Origin: Apostichopus japonicus
Lineage: Eukaryota; Echinodermata; Holothuroidea; Aspidochirotida; Stichopodidae
DNA: 64,000 bases
Assembly (NCBI RefSeq): GCF_037975245.1
Contig: NC_092582.1
Location: 12,244,577-12,308,576, forward strand
Direction: 5' to 3'
Shown: one piece after another, positions 9,644 through 21,253 of the stretch
Numbering within the stretch: position 1 is the stretch's first letter
How the letters are laid out: every line of letters begins with the position of its first letter
The notes under the pieces: model-generated
What the model saw: only the letters and a program-made list of their open reading frames with translations
Databases searched by the model: none
Told to the model about the DNA's origin: nothing
Program-made: the position numbers and the translations under genes

Positions 9644-10585
9644 TAGTGCTGATAGTCGACTCTTACTTTTGTAGTTGATTAATCGCATAGCTCTTCTCGC
9701 GATACTCGGTTACAGTTATGGCATCATCACTGTCATTTCTACATTGCAGAAATACAGTCAAACAAATCTTTCTCCATGGTGCACCGTCCGTATTTGTTCT
9801 TTCAAGTCTTAATGTGTGATGTCTAATTCATGTTAAAACATCTACCAAACAAAAACTGTCAACAAATTTCAATATTCAACATTTCTTAAAATCCTTCAAA
9901 GTAAATCAAAAACTTTGGAATGGATCTACAAGGCTACTACAACTACTAGCACTAATCACAGCAAAAAAATGAATAGATGCAACACCCTGTAACGGTGTGA
10001 TGATTACTATGCAAGAGTTTTCTGTAGAAGGACGTTCACCTTCCAGGCTAGGCTTTAGCCTAGTGTGATAGCACGCACATATTATGACACATTGAAATGA
10101 AACTTCACCGCAATCGACACACTCTATCAGACATATGATACATGTGAACCACTGGCCAGAAATGAAATATACTGTAAACATGCATGTTTGAAGAAATTAC
10201 AAATTCTTTGGCAATCATTAAAGATTAATAAATTTGGGAATTTGCAATTATGCGCAATGATGAAACATTGCTAGGACTAAATGTTGCACTGCAGAACAAT
10301 CGTATTACTAACAAGTAAACGCATGAATCTAACCTGAACAGGTGCTTGCTGATTTTTAACACAGCACAGTTCTAGTGTAGCATTGTAAGAACCTGTGTTT
10401 GCAATATTTGCTGACAAACTGCTTAAGTGTTGTTTTTGATAGGTTAGGCTATTTTTCAATAGCAGATTGTGTGTAGTGCTAGCTTTAGTCCAGTAATCGC
10501 AACTTAGGTTTTGAGAGCGATTAATCAAACTTCCAAAGTGTAATCGCGACTACTGGCGATTAATCGATCACGACTATCAGCACTA
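9644..10585. mobile_element. hAT-like non-autonomous transposon 2, 0.94 kb
   Basis: A perfect 15-bp terminal inverted repeat is present: TAGTGCTGATAGTCG at 9644-9658 and CGACTATCAGCACTA at 10571-10585. It is flanked by a near-identical 8-bp duplication, CACAGTAT (9636-9643) and CACTGTAT (10586-10593), typical of hAT elements. Subterminal 'GATTAATCG' motifs occur near both ends (9677-9685 and 10507-10565). The short minus-strand frames inside (9906-10181, 10277-10528) have no recognisable transposase features, so it is non-autonomous. The termini differ from those of the hAT element at 4258-5748, so it is a separate family. Confidence 0.7.
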
Positions 10586-10593
10586 CACTGTAT

Positions 10594-11318
10594 AAAAGTA
10601 GACTACTCACCAGATGTACAACTTCAGTTCCTCAGGTTTTACTTGTTGTTCAATAGCTTAACATTGAAACTAGTGGCTCCTTATACCATCCTTTACTTGT
10701 ACTACTACACATCTCAATAACACACAGATCAAAACAACAGACACAGGTAGTACATTGGTCTCTACAGGCCATGAACATGTTCTTCCAGTCTAATTATTAC
10801 TTCATTAGTGCATTTTTGGGCACATGCCATGGTGTACCAATGTGTTGTTACTTCCGTGTCAATCTCGTGCCACATTGCGATATTTTGGTGATTTTTCACA
10901 AAATTTGCCCCCAAATCACTCAAGCGTAAAATGATGAGACCTTTTTGTCATATTCCGTGATTACATATCATAACCAATACCCTTAGCTATACTTAAGGCT
11001 CATAGAGTCTAAAATGGCAATTTTCAAATTCTTACTTATTATGGCCACGACACGAAAATTTCAACATCCTGTATTTTTGGGATCCATCTAAGCATGTTCT
11101 CTAGAACATATATCGACCACTCTGCCAATTAGAAACTTGATTTTTCCCTTCGAAATTTTTTTTCGTAATCTCATGACCTAATGTGACAACATTTTAGGAA
11201 CACGATTTGCTCTCGCTGTTTCCTCCTAACATCATACCTACACTCCGACAAGTGTACATAAATACACAAAACAATCGATAACAAGTCAGCACGAATTCAA
11301 ATCTAAATTTCCCGTGGA
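10594..11318. other. Spacer upstream of the P2X7-type remnant, nothing recognised
   Basis: AT-rich DNA without a recognisable domain in any frame. A TATAAAAG string overlaps the right target duplication of the hAT element (10591-10598), about 720 bp before the ATG at 11319. That is too far to call a promoter from sequence alone. Confidence 0.3.
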
Positions 11319-12180
11319 ATGTCAGATTTAGAACCAAATGTGGCAACCGAAGTTCAAAGTGATAGTGGTTCTTCACCAGGCAGTGAAATTGTACTAGAAT
11401 TGGAGTGCCCTTTCTAATATTCGAAGCAGAGAGTGAAGGCGATGATCATGCCAATATTGAACCAAATGTTGAGGGTGGACCTGAGGTGTTACTGTTAGGA
11501 TATAGACAGAACTATTACAAGGAGCATACAACGTGGTAAGAATTTAGTAATAAAGCAAACAAAATCCAGTCCATTTTGTGCATGTGTGGTTGGAATTCGC
11601 GGAACTGCCTTAACCATATTGTGAGCTGTGTTACGGTGACTTACAACCATAGAATCATTACAACCCATATGTACTGTGTGTTGGCTATGTATTCATACAT
11701 GTTCAGTATGGTGCGTAGTAGTAGTAGTAGTGGTGGTTACATACTGAAAGTTTGGCTCGGGACGTAAGCTGCATTATGCAGCCATGCTAGGTAGGCATAT
11801 GTGTCATTTTATACTCATTATTACTAGGCTAGTACTTAGGCCTGGAGTTTTGCAAATCAATTGTCTGAACAAAAGAGTGTTTCATGAAATATGGAAGGTG
11901 TAAATTCACAACAAATGTAACCATAACTGTACATTGTATCCCTGCTTGTTATTGTGGACATCATGGGCCAACATTCATACATTTTGAACTTTCAATAATT
12001 TTTTTTAGGCAGTACAGATACATAGCCTACGGTGAACAGGTTCAAAGGTGCTGGGGGTTCCTAGCAAGACACGTCAGGGTTGTGCTACCATCATGTGCAG
12101 TCCAAAGAATCAGAAGTGAGTTTCCAGCCAATGGTCATTTCACTGGATTCAAGATGCCAGGAGAAAACTCAATTGTATAG
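11319..12180 (+). pseudogene. Remnant of a P2X7-type cytoplasmic (ballast) domain gene, two exons visible
   Basis: The candidate first exon (11319-11535) begins MSDLEPNVATEV, is acidic and Ser-rich, and shifts frame near 11405 into 'FLIFEAESEGDDHANIEPN'. It ends at a consensus donor (G|GTAAGA, 11536). The last exon (12009-12180) follows a T-rich tract and AG (12007-12008). It reads YRYIAYGEQVQRCWGFLARH, then 'VRVVLPSCAVQRIRSEFP' and 'FTGFK' to a TAG at 12178. That block matches my recollection of the conserved C-terminal core of the P2X7 receptor intracellular domain, which also occurs in many channel-free proteins of aquatic invertebrates. The two exons join in phase. The middle zinc-ligand exon is not clearly found (a CMCGWNSRNC scrap lies at 11580-11609). 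The frameshift suggests a pseudogene; a sequencing error or an extra intron is the alternative. Confidence 0.45.
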
Positions 12181-12835
12181 GAAGCCTTGGTTGAGAAATC
12201 CCTCACCTTTTCTATTCTACGATTGTGTTGGATTATCAATCCTTCAGGGTTCCCTCAGTGTTGATATATTAAAATTCAAGACTTTTAATTAAGGATGAAA
12301 TGGTTATTTTCCAGATCCAGCATCAACAATGAAAGAAAAGGCATGCTTTGAAGCATTTAGACACATGTATTGGCGTGACCGTGATGTCATATAATATGTG
12401 CATCAGTGAACGGGCATTGACCTTTTTAGGAGCATTTCCTCCCAGACATGTTGGCTTTGTACCTTTAATCTGGAAGCCAAAATATCCATATCTCCAATGA
12501 TATTTGACAGAAAGTTATAATAAAGACCAATGGAGGCAGCAGAACTCTTGAATGTTTAGACTTTGTTTCTTCAGCAGCAGGTGGTTTGTTTTACAATCTT
12601 TCTCCAGAAACTCAGCAGTACACCCTGTTAATGGTCTTCGATTGTTTTAATGCGTGTGATGCTGTGTTTCCCTTTACGTGTCAGTGTTGTATGTGTCGTC
12701 GTGCGTGGGTAACATTTACAGGTATGCATGTGAGTTGCGTCGTGCAGTATTTCTTGGTTTAAATTACCCTTTATTCTATTTGCTTTTGGTTTATTCTAAT
12801 TAATTTATCACATTCATTTGAACCTCAAGTTTCTT
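12181..12835. other. Spacer, nothing recognised
   Basis: AT-rich sequence after the P2X7-type remnant. It could hold a 3' untranslated region (an AATAAA-like 'ATAATAAAGACC' lies near 12519-12530), but there is no supporting frame or repeat. Confidence 0.25.
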
Positions 12836-14340
12836 TATCATGACTGTGCAGACTTTTTGTTTCCTATGAGAGCTTGAAATTTTCTTCACTTGTAAACAAA
12901 CCTCTTTTCTCAGCAGTAAACAATGTTCATATGCTGCTCCAGGGAGACCTAAAGTGGTCTAAACTTGCCTCAACTGACCCAATCTGTGTACCACTTGTAC
13001 TTCCATTCATGCTCCATTACAGCCAAACCAAGAAAACCAGATCCTAATTGATAAGATATAAACAAAGATGTTCTCCTGTTGCTCTTTGGAACTTTTCCTG
13101 AAGGAGAACACTTGTGCAGGTTGATATAGATGCAAATAGGAGTATGCCACCTTAAGTAACAGCTGAGATATTTAAACTCCACATTAAACCTCCTTTTTAT
13201 GATAGTTTGAGAAGTTGTGACTTACATCATTTCTGTGTATCTCTGTCTATTGGGTGAATCTTCATATGGTGTTTCACACATGTTGTACAGTCTATATGAA
13301 TAATACAGTACTGAACTTTAAACAAGTGAGAGCCCAATGATTGACATATTCCCTAGTGTGATAAGAAGTCATTCCACCAGCATGACAGGCATCTACTGAA
13401 TGTCTAAATTGTTCTTGGGTCCACACAATGTGTTTTAAGCACAGTCCCTCAGTTTGGTGCTACTTACCCTCTCTGGTGGAAACTTGGTTGGCCTTCTTCC
13501 CTCTGAAAATTTGATCACTCCCAGCATCCAGTAAGCATGCGCCCTTAGCTGTGGCTCTAAAGTGAAAGAGAAAAAGTTACTTGTTACTTTGGCACTGCTT
13601 TTCAAAGGTATTTTGTCAGATTTTGGTGCAAAAACTACTTAGGAGATCTATGCACTAGCTGTGACCGGATCTAGAATGAGGGCGCTGTTCAAACAACATT
13701 CCAAACTAGTTGTAGTCGATCATATTGACTAGTTTCTCAGTGTAAGTCTTGTCTTGTATCATTCTATGTGTAGCTATTCAACTGCTTAGACTTCCAATAA
13801 ATGCTTACAAACAAAACTAGTGAATAGGTCACTGGAAAATTGGTATGTTTTAAGGATAAAAACTGATTAGTATTTAGAACAATGGGTAGAAGGAAAGGCA
13901 TGTTTGATAGGCATGTAATAACCTTCAAGCCAGGTAACAGGTTTGGCTTTACTGCTTGAACAGCTGCTGAAGCTGATGCCAATTGCACTGGTGATATTCC
14001 TAGCTCTTCTGATACAGATATGGCAACTAATTCCTCTTGCAAACCTGCTTATAGAAGGCTCGACATAAGAGATATTTTCAACTCAGTCACAACAAACCAT
14101 GTTTGCAGAATCTACAGGAAACAGGTTTGTTAATTTGCAAGCTCTATTAAGGGCCTATCACAGTGCTATGATGGCTCACAGAGAGACAAGCAATGGATGT
14201 GGGGACGACCCTATAGGTCTTTCTGATATGGAAGAATTGTAGGACTTGAATCAAAGGTTGTGTTTGGAATCACTATGTAGCTACAAGAGTGAACTCTTGT
14301 CCATATAAAAAGCTTAAAAAAACAGTAACAAACCTGGCAA
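12836..14340 (+). pseudogene. Mutator-like transposon copy 3: 5' region and transposase N-terminus
   Basis: The first 0.4 kb is repeat R1 copy c ('GTAAACAAACCTCTTTTCTC', then 'AGGAGTATGCCACCTTAA' at 13138-13155). The middle is collinear with copy 2 (for example 'GTTGTACAGTCTATATGAAT'). An ATG at 13882 opens a transposase-like N-terminus (MGRRKGMFDRHVITFKPGNR), basic with a GNRF-type patch common at the start of this family, but a TGA follows after 25 codons. Later parts ('GATATGGAAGAATTGTAGGA', 'AACCTGGCAAGAATCCTTCA') match 1505-1640 of copy 1. The catalytic core is missing: the copy ends at 14350, where repeat R1 copy d begins. Confidence 0.5.
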
Positions 14341-14350
14341 GAATCCTTCA

Positions 14351-15001
14351 GGTAGCATACGCCCATTAAAAGCGCCATTGACTTACACACTAAATCACAA
14401 AAGTAATGTGGTCTCTAAGTCTAGAGAGAAGTTTTCACTAGCTAAACGCTACCCATCACCGGATAGCTGTCAAGTTGGCCTTTTATGGCATCATCAATTT
14501 TCCGTATCATGACCATGTAGATTTTTTGCTATCCGAGCCGGAAGTTTTTGTCACTTGTAAACAAACCTCTTCACTCAGTGGTAAACAATTTTCCTACGCT
14601 GCTCCTGGGAGGCCTTAAAGGGGTCTGAAATGGCCTCAATTGACACAATTTTCTCACTACATGTACTTCCATTAATGCTCTTCAACATGCAAGCCACAAA
14701 AAACTAGATCATGATTGATAACAGGTCACAAAAGATGTTCCCCTGCTGCTTTTTGGCACTTTTCTTGAAGGAGAACAATCGAGCGGACTGATATAGACTC
14801 TGATAGGAGTATGCCACCTTATGTGAGAGATGAATTTTTTTTTTAATACCAAAATGATACTTTTTATAGTCGTCACAATATAAACCACAACAAAATTCTA
14901 TGCAATTATCATTTTAGGTCCATAAAGATGTATTTTCAGAGATTTCAGTATGCAAGGTGCAGTGTGTAAATACACATATGAGTAATACTGTGTAAGCAGT
15001 A
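14351..15001 (+). repeat. Dispersed repeat R1, copy d
   Basis: It starts GGTAGCATACGCCCATTAAA and carries the near-inverse GGAGTATGCCACC at 14806-14818, 468 bp apart, with TTCA before and TTAT after. Similarity to copy e (20622-21243) continues past the second motif to 15001 ('ATACACATATGAG.AATACTG', 'GTGTAAGCAGTA'). The full shared unit is therefore about 0.65 kb, and the inverted motifs delimit only part of it. Confidence 0.6.
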
Positions 15002-15656
15002 ACCAGGTCTACGACTGCAACAACATTTCCAGTCACCAATTTTGATAAGCTTGACCAATTTGGGTGCATCTATGATTCCTGCAGGTTTTTTTGGTATTCC
15101 TGATCACCGCCCACTTGGTCTGGCTTGCCCTACCTGCAGAAACGTCATCCAGAGAAGGGTCTGCGGGGAGGGTTTTTTCGTCTCTGGCTCTGAAAAGTGA
15201 TGAAAACTACTTTTGTTTAGCTCAGCTGATTCCTCCCAAACTGACCTACAGGACATACCCCAATGTATTCCTGAACTGTTTGGAACATGTTAAACTGATA
15301 TTGCATGTCACTCCAGTGCAACTGCTAAGTTACTAAGAATAAGAGAAGAGAATTGAAGGTGTTCTTTGCCAAAACTGGATCATCGGGATTTGTAAACCAC
15401 AGCCTCACTGTGTGACAAGTACATTTATGTAGCTGATCAATATGAGCTACCGTACTTGCTCTTCATTTTACACACTACGAGTCTGTGCACTCCATTGAAT
15501 ATGGCTACTGAAGTACAATAATAAACCAAGTCTGTTACTAAATAAATGATCGCCTCCTATATTCTTGATACGACACGCTCAACGGCCACACACTGAAACA
15601 CACTGTAACAGTATGTACAGTAGTCAAAAGGAACAAATACTGAAATGCTATCTAGA
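15002..15656. other. Spacer with an unrecognised short frame
   Basis: An 81-codon frame at 15091-15336 begins MVFLITAHLVWLALPAE, hydrophobic at its start. It has no family I recognise, no visible splice or promoter context, and may be chance. Nothing else is identified before pogo-like element B. Confidence 0.25.
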
Positions 15657-17203
15657 TACAGTACTGATTTCGCTTAACTCCCGTTAAAATTCGTTAATAG
15701 GAAAATAACCGAATTTCCACGTTTTGTCATCGAAATTCCCCGATTTTTATCGAAATTCCACGAATTTTAACGATTGGTTATTTCGGTCATTTCCTTCGTG
15801 GAATTTTCAACGATACGTTGAAATTCTTTTTTAAACGAAATAGAAGGTCAATGTGTGGTTACGAGAAACGTCGGAAAACGAGCAACTTCGTTTATTAGTA
15901 TTGATTAGACTTTGGAACAGTCGTTTGAAGGCAGGAATTTTCTCAAGAACATTCCTGTACTTACTGAGTAGTGACACTCAAAGAAACATGTAGTGCAACT
16001 GACGGGGGACGTTTTCTAACTGTGAACCCCAAACACAGTGACATAAGTCTGAACTTCGCCAGGACGTAAGAGAGGTTGCAGTCAAAGCTATGTACCACGA
16101 GGCACCCTTCCAGATAAATTATGAGTGCTGTTTAACCATTTAAATAACAATGAATGGACATATAAACTTGGTTTACTTGCAGATTACGAAAAATAGTTAT
16201 TTTTTAGAGATGTAAATTTGGTTTTTTATTAGAGTTGGAGTACGAAACTTTGTTTCTGAGCGAAAACATGTAACTTGAAGCAAAATAAAGATGCCCCGCC
16301 CATTCTGCGAGGACGCTTCCATTTTTCGAAAAGGCGTTTTCTCTTTTTATTTTTTCTATTTTGTTTACTTTTAAACATGAAAATTATTTTAAAATATGTA
16401 AAGAACTTAGTAATGTACTGCAAACTATCTATAAAAACAAAAAAACGATGTTTTAGGCATGAATAATGTGTTTAATATAACTAAAGTAGTAGGCCAATAG
16501 TCATGAGCTCATGATGATAGTGTCGTCAATTCGTTTTCTCAGTTTATATTTGCGACATATCACCCGTGTACATCGATCAATGGCATGGTGAAAACCCCGT
16601 GTGAAAATATGTTGACCCCAAAAGACGCAAATGGCCGTTCTAGAAAGTACCGTCATAACATTAACAACACAAGGCCAGTTTGCTCTCTCAGGTCCGCACG
16701 TGTACAGCCATTTTTTCACACATGATATTATGCTGTGCATGCATTGCGGGCGCGATTGCGGCAAACATAAAAGAAAATGAATGAAACTGAAAAACTTACG
16801 ATATTTTTTCACAAATATTGATGCTTAGATAAGTGCTTCCTCACAATCAACGAGCCGCCCTAAAATTCGCTCCGCTTACGGAAAAACTTCTATATATATA
16901 ACAAATGGAAAAACCCGAGTTTTTACACACATAATTCCAACTGACATTGGTCACAGAACATAAGTAGGTCATTGACATTCGAACTTGGCAACTTGCCCAA
17001 GTTCATCGCACCATGGGAACGACACAACACATTGAACATGATGTTATATTCTCCCGCCATCTGGACGCCGAGTGTAATATGCAAATTATGAATGGTACTG
17101 CGCAGCGTGGTTAAATCTTAACCTATTGCGACACAAATTTTGGGAAGCTGTTGTTTGAAGTAACTTTTGTATCAAATGTAAGGTACTGTATCATGTGTGT
17201 GAC

Positions 17204-17460
17204 CAGGGGCGTAGCGAAGGGTTTTTTGTTGTTGGGGGGGGGGGGGTGTGGAGAATTTGATTTGCCGAGGGATCTGGAAGTGGTGACTGAAATGGGGGAG
17301 GGGTCTAAGTGGAGGTGGTGTCCCCCTCCCCTTTGGAAAATTTTTAGTTTTGAAACGTCCTTAGATGCAATCTGGTGCATATTTTAAGTCAAATTTGACT
17401 TGCCGACGGATCTGGAAGTGGTGACTGAAATGGGGGAGGGGTCTAAGGGGAGGGGGACGG
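17204..17460. mobile_element. G-rich insertion in pogo-like element B
   Basis: Sequence absent from element A. It starts CAGGGGCGTAGCGAAGG, a terminus type common in invertebrate DNA transposons, and includes a run of twelve or more G near 17236-17247. A block of about 47 bp is duplicated (GGATCTGGAAGTGGTGACTG from 17270 and again from 17409). It sits inside the hAT-derived part of B. No terminal inverted repeat or target duplication could be fixed, so the element type stays open. Confidence 0.45.
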
Positions 17461-17544
17461 CGGGAAACGGCGTTTAAACATTTAACCGACCGGCAGGGGA
17501 TACGGTGAAACGGTTAGCGAAATATCTGATAGGTCACACCCTTA
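17461..17544 (-). mobile_element. Surviving end of the nested hAT-like element in pogo-like element B
   Basis: GGTCACACCCTTA at 17532-17544 equals the hAT terminus of element A. The bordering sequence 'TTTAAACACACACAAC' is a degraded form of the complement of A's GTGTGTTA duplication. The opposite end is deleted in B. Confidence 0.6.
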
Positions 17545-18770
17545 TTTAAACACACACAACAAAACGCCCTTATTCAATGAAAATATACTGAAAACCATAT
17601 CGCAAAAACACAAAATCGCTTATAACTCGAAAACGGAAGGAGATATCGACTTTTGTCGGCTGTATAGGGATTTCCTAAACCGAATTTTGATGCGCTCTAT
17701 CCACCTGTGTCATTTATGAGCTTCTCTGACGTAAGCTGCAGTACGTAATTTCTCTGTACCAGTTCCGCGAAATTTATTTACGCAGTAAACATCGTTCATT
17801 ATGTTTTCTTTCACAACGAATATTCAAAGTTGTGCTCCACACGCTTCACAGATATTGTTTTATGTCGTTCATTTTCAATTCTACTTTAAAATTACATTTT
17901 CGAACGATGCATTGCATGCCTTATCAAGCATTCCTGATTAGTAAAACTAAGGAAGGATATTCAAATATATATTATTTTCATTTGACATGATTTTATGAGT
18001 TGTTCCACTTGAAAAACGATGATAAAACCGAAAAACAAAACATTTACTTCTCATGTGACGCATACCGGGAGACCCCCAAAAAACTCCCCCTACTCATTAA
18101 AATAAACTTATACATGCCGTCAGGCCAGTTGAAAGCCGTCAGGCCAGTTGAAAGCCCTCCCCAGTAATGTTTGATCAGCTCTTCCCAATATACAATACTC
18201 AAATAAGCAATGAAAATATATTCATTTTCCACAGAAATCTACCCAACGTGGGCCCCAAGTCACTGCTTTATTTTCTTAGTGGTCATGGAAACAATTGTTT
18301 GCAACTCTCTTGCTGGCCAGGTGTTTTCAAGTTTTATTAATAGCACGACTTTTGATTGGTTCATTCAAGATAAACTTTCTATCCCTGCTGGATTGTTCTA
18401 CTTATATATATATGAATGAATATTTGGTTTTCAATTAACTAAGTAACAGATAACATCCATTCCATTACGAACAGTAGGGGTAAAATAATGTTTGCTTCTA
18501 GAGGCAGCCAGCCATGAAGGTTCTGCGGTGCTAAACCCCCCACGAAGATAAATACTATGCTAATTAACATAAGGTAGGCGTGAATTTGACAAAGCCAAGT
18601 TTATGATTGAACTAAGCCTTTCAAAAAAGTTTGGTGGTGGGGATATCCAGGGTAGGGAATGCACATGTAAGCAGCATACTACAGGTGGCCCAGACCCAGG
18701 CTGCGACCTTACCAGGGCAGTCCATCTGCTTTCGCGGGCAACTTACAGTAACGGGTTAGGGGGGGAAATA

Positions 18771-18772
<2 letters not shown>

Positions 18773-18804
<32 letters not shown>
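18773..18804. repeat. 32-bp poly(T) tract
   Basis: An uninterrupted T run within pogo-like element B. The matching place in element A (near 3274-3300) has only short A and T runs, so the tract expanded in B. Confidence 0.9.
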
Positions 18805-18806
<2 letters not shown>

Positions 18807-19464
18807 GTGCATTGAAGTCGGGGGAGATTTTTTGGACGGAATGCGCTCTCAGAAAAGTTTGAAAGTGAGTGCGGTTCTGTAGTAAACGGTACCGTAGTAC
18901 GTCAAGTAACACAGGAATTTTTTGGAAATAAAGATCTCTTTGATATCCAGCTACGACTGTTTCATTGTTGATATTTTTTTCTTGTTTTTTCTGACACTGC
19001 GTTCCTTGGTGAGTTAACTTAAACTTATCCTAGTTTAATACTAGCCTATAACTTAAGAGTCATAGAATGTGCTTGCTACGATCGACCAAGACTAGTTTTT
19101 ATTATCCTAGCCAAATCATTTTTCAAACACCTAGTACAGAACTTACTCCGTCTTATATACAATCACACTTTTGCAACGTTTGTAATATTCCTCGGCAACT
19201 TCTGGTAGAGTCTGAAAACGGCTGTAGTTACACTAAGGATTCAACGCAAGTCACAACCTTGATATGTCTAGAATTGCCTTTGCGGTTTTTGATCGCGATA
19301 ACTTTCGTGGAAATTTCGTTGAAACTTCGTTGACAACCGTGCCCGCAGTAGTCTAAATCTTGTCAACGAAATTAACCGAATTTCAACTTTTTTTATCGAT
19401 TTTTAACTTTTGTTATCGATCGTTGATTTTTTTTCAACGGGAGTTAAGCGAAATCAGTACTGTA

Positions 19465-20617
19465 CACTGTTCACCTCAACAGCATATCCAGTCCATTTAA
19501 AGGTTTGTGCATAGGTTGTTACAATGTATTAAAGACAGTTATAAGGGAAGAGAGGTGGATAGGGGGGCATATTTCATGATAAAACATTCAAATTTGTTGC
19601 TCTGCAAAGAACAACAACGTCAAATTACCTTATTCTCCATTGGTGGCGAGCACTGGTTCCTATACTGTAGTTACTACAGTAGATCTCCCATGGAAGCATC
19701 AGGATATCTCTTTCTGCTGTCAGAGTTGTTTGGGATTTGTTGTTACCTCATCTAACCAGTTGAGGCCATTGATACCACACCCATTCAAAGTATATCGCTG
19801 TGAATGCTGAGGACTTGGCACATCAACTTTCTCTGAAAATTGACAAAACAACAGAAAACTAATGATAGTGAAAATAGGCTCAAAACCCCTTGATGCACAT
19901 ATGTAGGAGCAGAAAATGCATACCTTTGTGGATTATTTGCTAAATAAGACTCAAAACATTCTCTGTGTAAGGTTTTAGCACTCAGCAGCCACTCCACTTA
20001 GGATACAGACCTCATACAACATTGTGCTACAGCTGGTGTAGACGTGGTCTAGGGTACTAACGTAGCGCCATTATGAACCTGAGGCCTAAGCTAACAACAT
20101 TATGGGTATTTCATGCATTGAAACTGAGTATTTGTCTTTAGTCAAACACCAGGTACTTCCAACTTTAGCAAAAATAACCTAAAATATGGTTACCATGTAC
20201 TTTAGGTGCCCACGGATGTCAAATTTCACTGAACTAAGTCATTCACGTCACACACACGGCAGGCATTTTGGTCTGATTCTGAAGGATTTTGAATATCGTG
20301 CATTTGGCACCTACTTAGCAGGGTCAAGGAATGAATCAAATTACGGAAGCTTTGGTAGGTCAAGGCTTAATGACCCAATAGTTTATTGGGGAGGAAAACT
20401 GGTCAGAAATGCTCAAAATGTTGTTCTGGTCTCATGTATAGAAACGCACATGCTCTTTGTGGTACTTTAAGTCTGTAATACTAATTTATGCGTAAAAATC
20501 ATCCAAGCTTGAATTTTCAGACGTTTGCTTGAAAACCATTTTTACACACCATAGCAACTACTCTGGTCCAAAATTGGGACTTCTAGCACTTAAAATGAAA
20601 AATTTTAGCATTTTTGC
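19465..20617. other. Spacer, nothing recognised
   Basis: AT-rich DNA. Short frames (19507-19755 plus, 19785-19997 minus, 20186-20470 plus) lack recognisable domains, repeats or splice support. No RNA gene is seen. Confidence 0.3.
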
Positions 20618-20621
20618 TTAA

Positions 20622-21243
20622 GGTAGCATACGCCCATTAAAAGCCCCATTGACTTACACACTAAATCACAAAAGTAATGTGGTCTCTTAGTCTAGATAGA
20701 AGTTTTCACTAGCTAAACGCTACCCATCACCGGATAGCTGACAAATTGGCCATTCATGGCATCATCAGGTTTCCGTACCATGATCATGTAGATTTTTTGC
20801 TATCCGAGCCGGAAGTTTTCGTCACTTGTAAACAAACCTCTTCACTCAGTGGTAAACAAATTTCCTACGCTGCTCCTGGGAGGCATAAAGGGGTCTAAAA
20901 TAGCCTCAATTGACCCAATTTTCTCACCACATGTACTTCCATTAATGCTCTTTAGCGTGCATGCCACAAAAAACTAGATCATGATTGATAACAGGTCACA
21001 AAAAGATGTTCTCCCGCTGCTTTTGAGGGGATTGATATAGACTCCAATAGGAGTATGCCACCTAAAGTGAGAGATGATTTTTTGTTATTACCAAAATGAT
21101 ACTTTTTATTGTCGTCACAATGTAAACCACAACAGAATTCTATGCAATAATCATTTTTGGTGCATAAAGATGTATTTTCAGACATTTCAGTACACACGGT
21201 GAAGTGTGTAGATACACATATGAGCAATACTGTGTAAGCAGTA
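20622..21243 (+). repeat. Dispersed repeat R1, copy e, abutting satellite array 1
   Basis: It is preceded by TTAA (20618-20621), starts GGTAGCATACGCCC and has GGAGTATGCCACC at 21050-21062 followed by TAAA. This pattern fits a TTAA-targeting element. It stays similar to copy d up to 'TGTGTAAGCAGTA' (21231-21243), after which the two copies part and satellite-like sequence begins within about 10 bp. Confidence 0.6.
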
Positions 21244-21253
21244 GGGGTTAGCA

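Larger units (their letters stand above)
15659..19462 (-). mobile_element. Pogo-like DNA transposon B, inverted relative to A
   Basis: The termini are the same as element A (27-bp inverted repeats beginning CAGTACTGATTTCGCTTAAC), with TA duplications at 15657-15658 and 19463-19464. The interior is the reverse complement of element A. For example, 'CATGTAAGCAGCATACTACA' (18664-18683) corresponds to 3388-3407, and 'ATAACTCGAAAACGGAAGGA' (17621-17640) to 4162-4181. Differences: about 230 bp of A (about 5641-5867, including one hAT end) are absent near 16370, about 450 bp of A (about 4345-4795) are replaced by a G-rich insertion, and a 32-T run is present at 18773-18804. No transposase frame is visible. 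With A it forms a long inverted pair 9.1 kb apart. Confidence 0.8.

Noticed and set aside
10591-10598. TATA box (TATAAAAG) for the P2X7-type remnant
   Set aside because: It overlaps the target duplication of the hAT-like element and lies about 720 bp before the putative start, with no other promoter evidence.
13764-14042. Minus-strand frame of 92 codons
   Set aside because: It lies antisense to the decayed Mutator-like N-terminal region and shows no domain, so it is a shadow.
17123-17387. Overlapping frames around the G-rich insertion, one rich in Pro and Gly
   Set aside because: They owe their composition to G and C runs in the insertion and have no domain.
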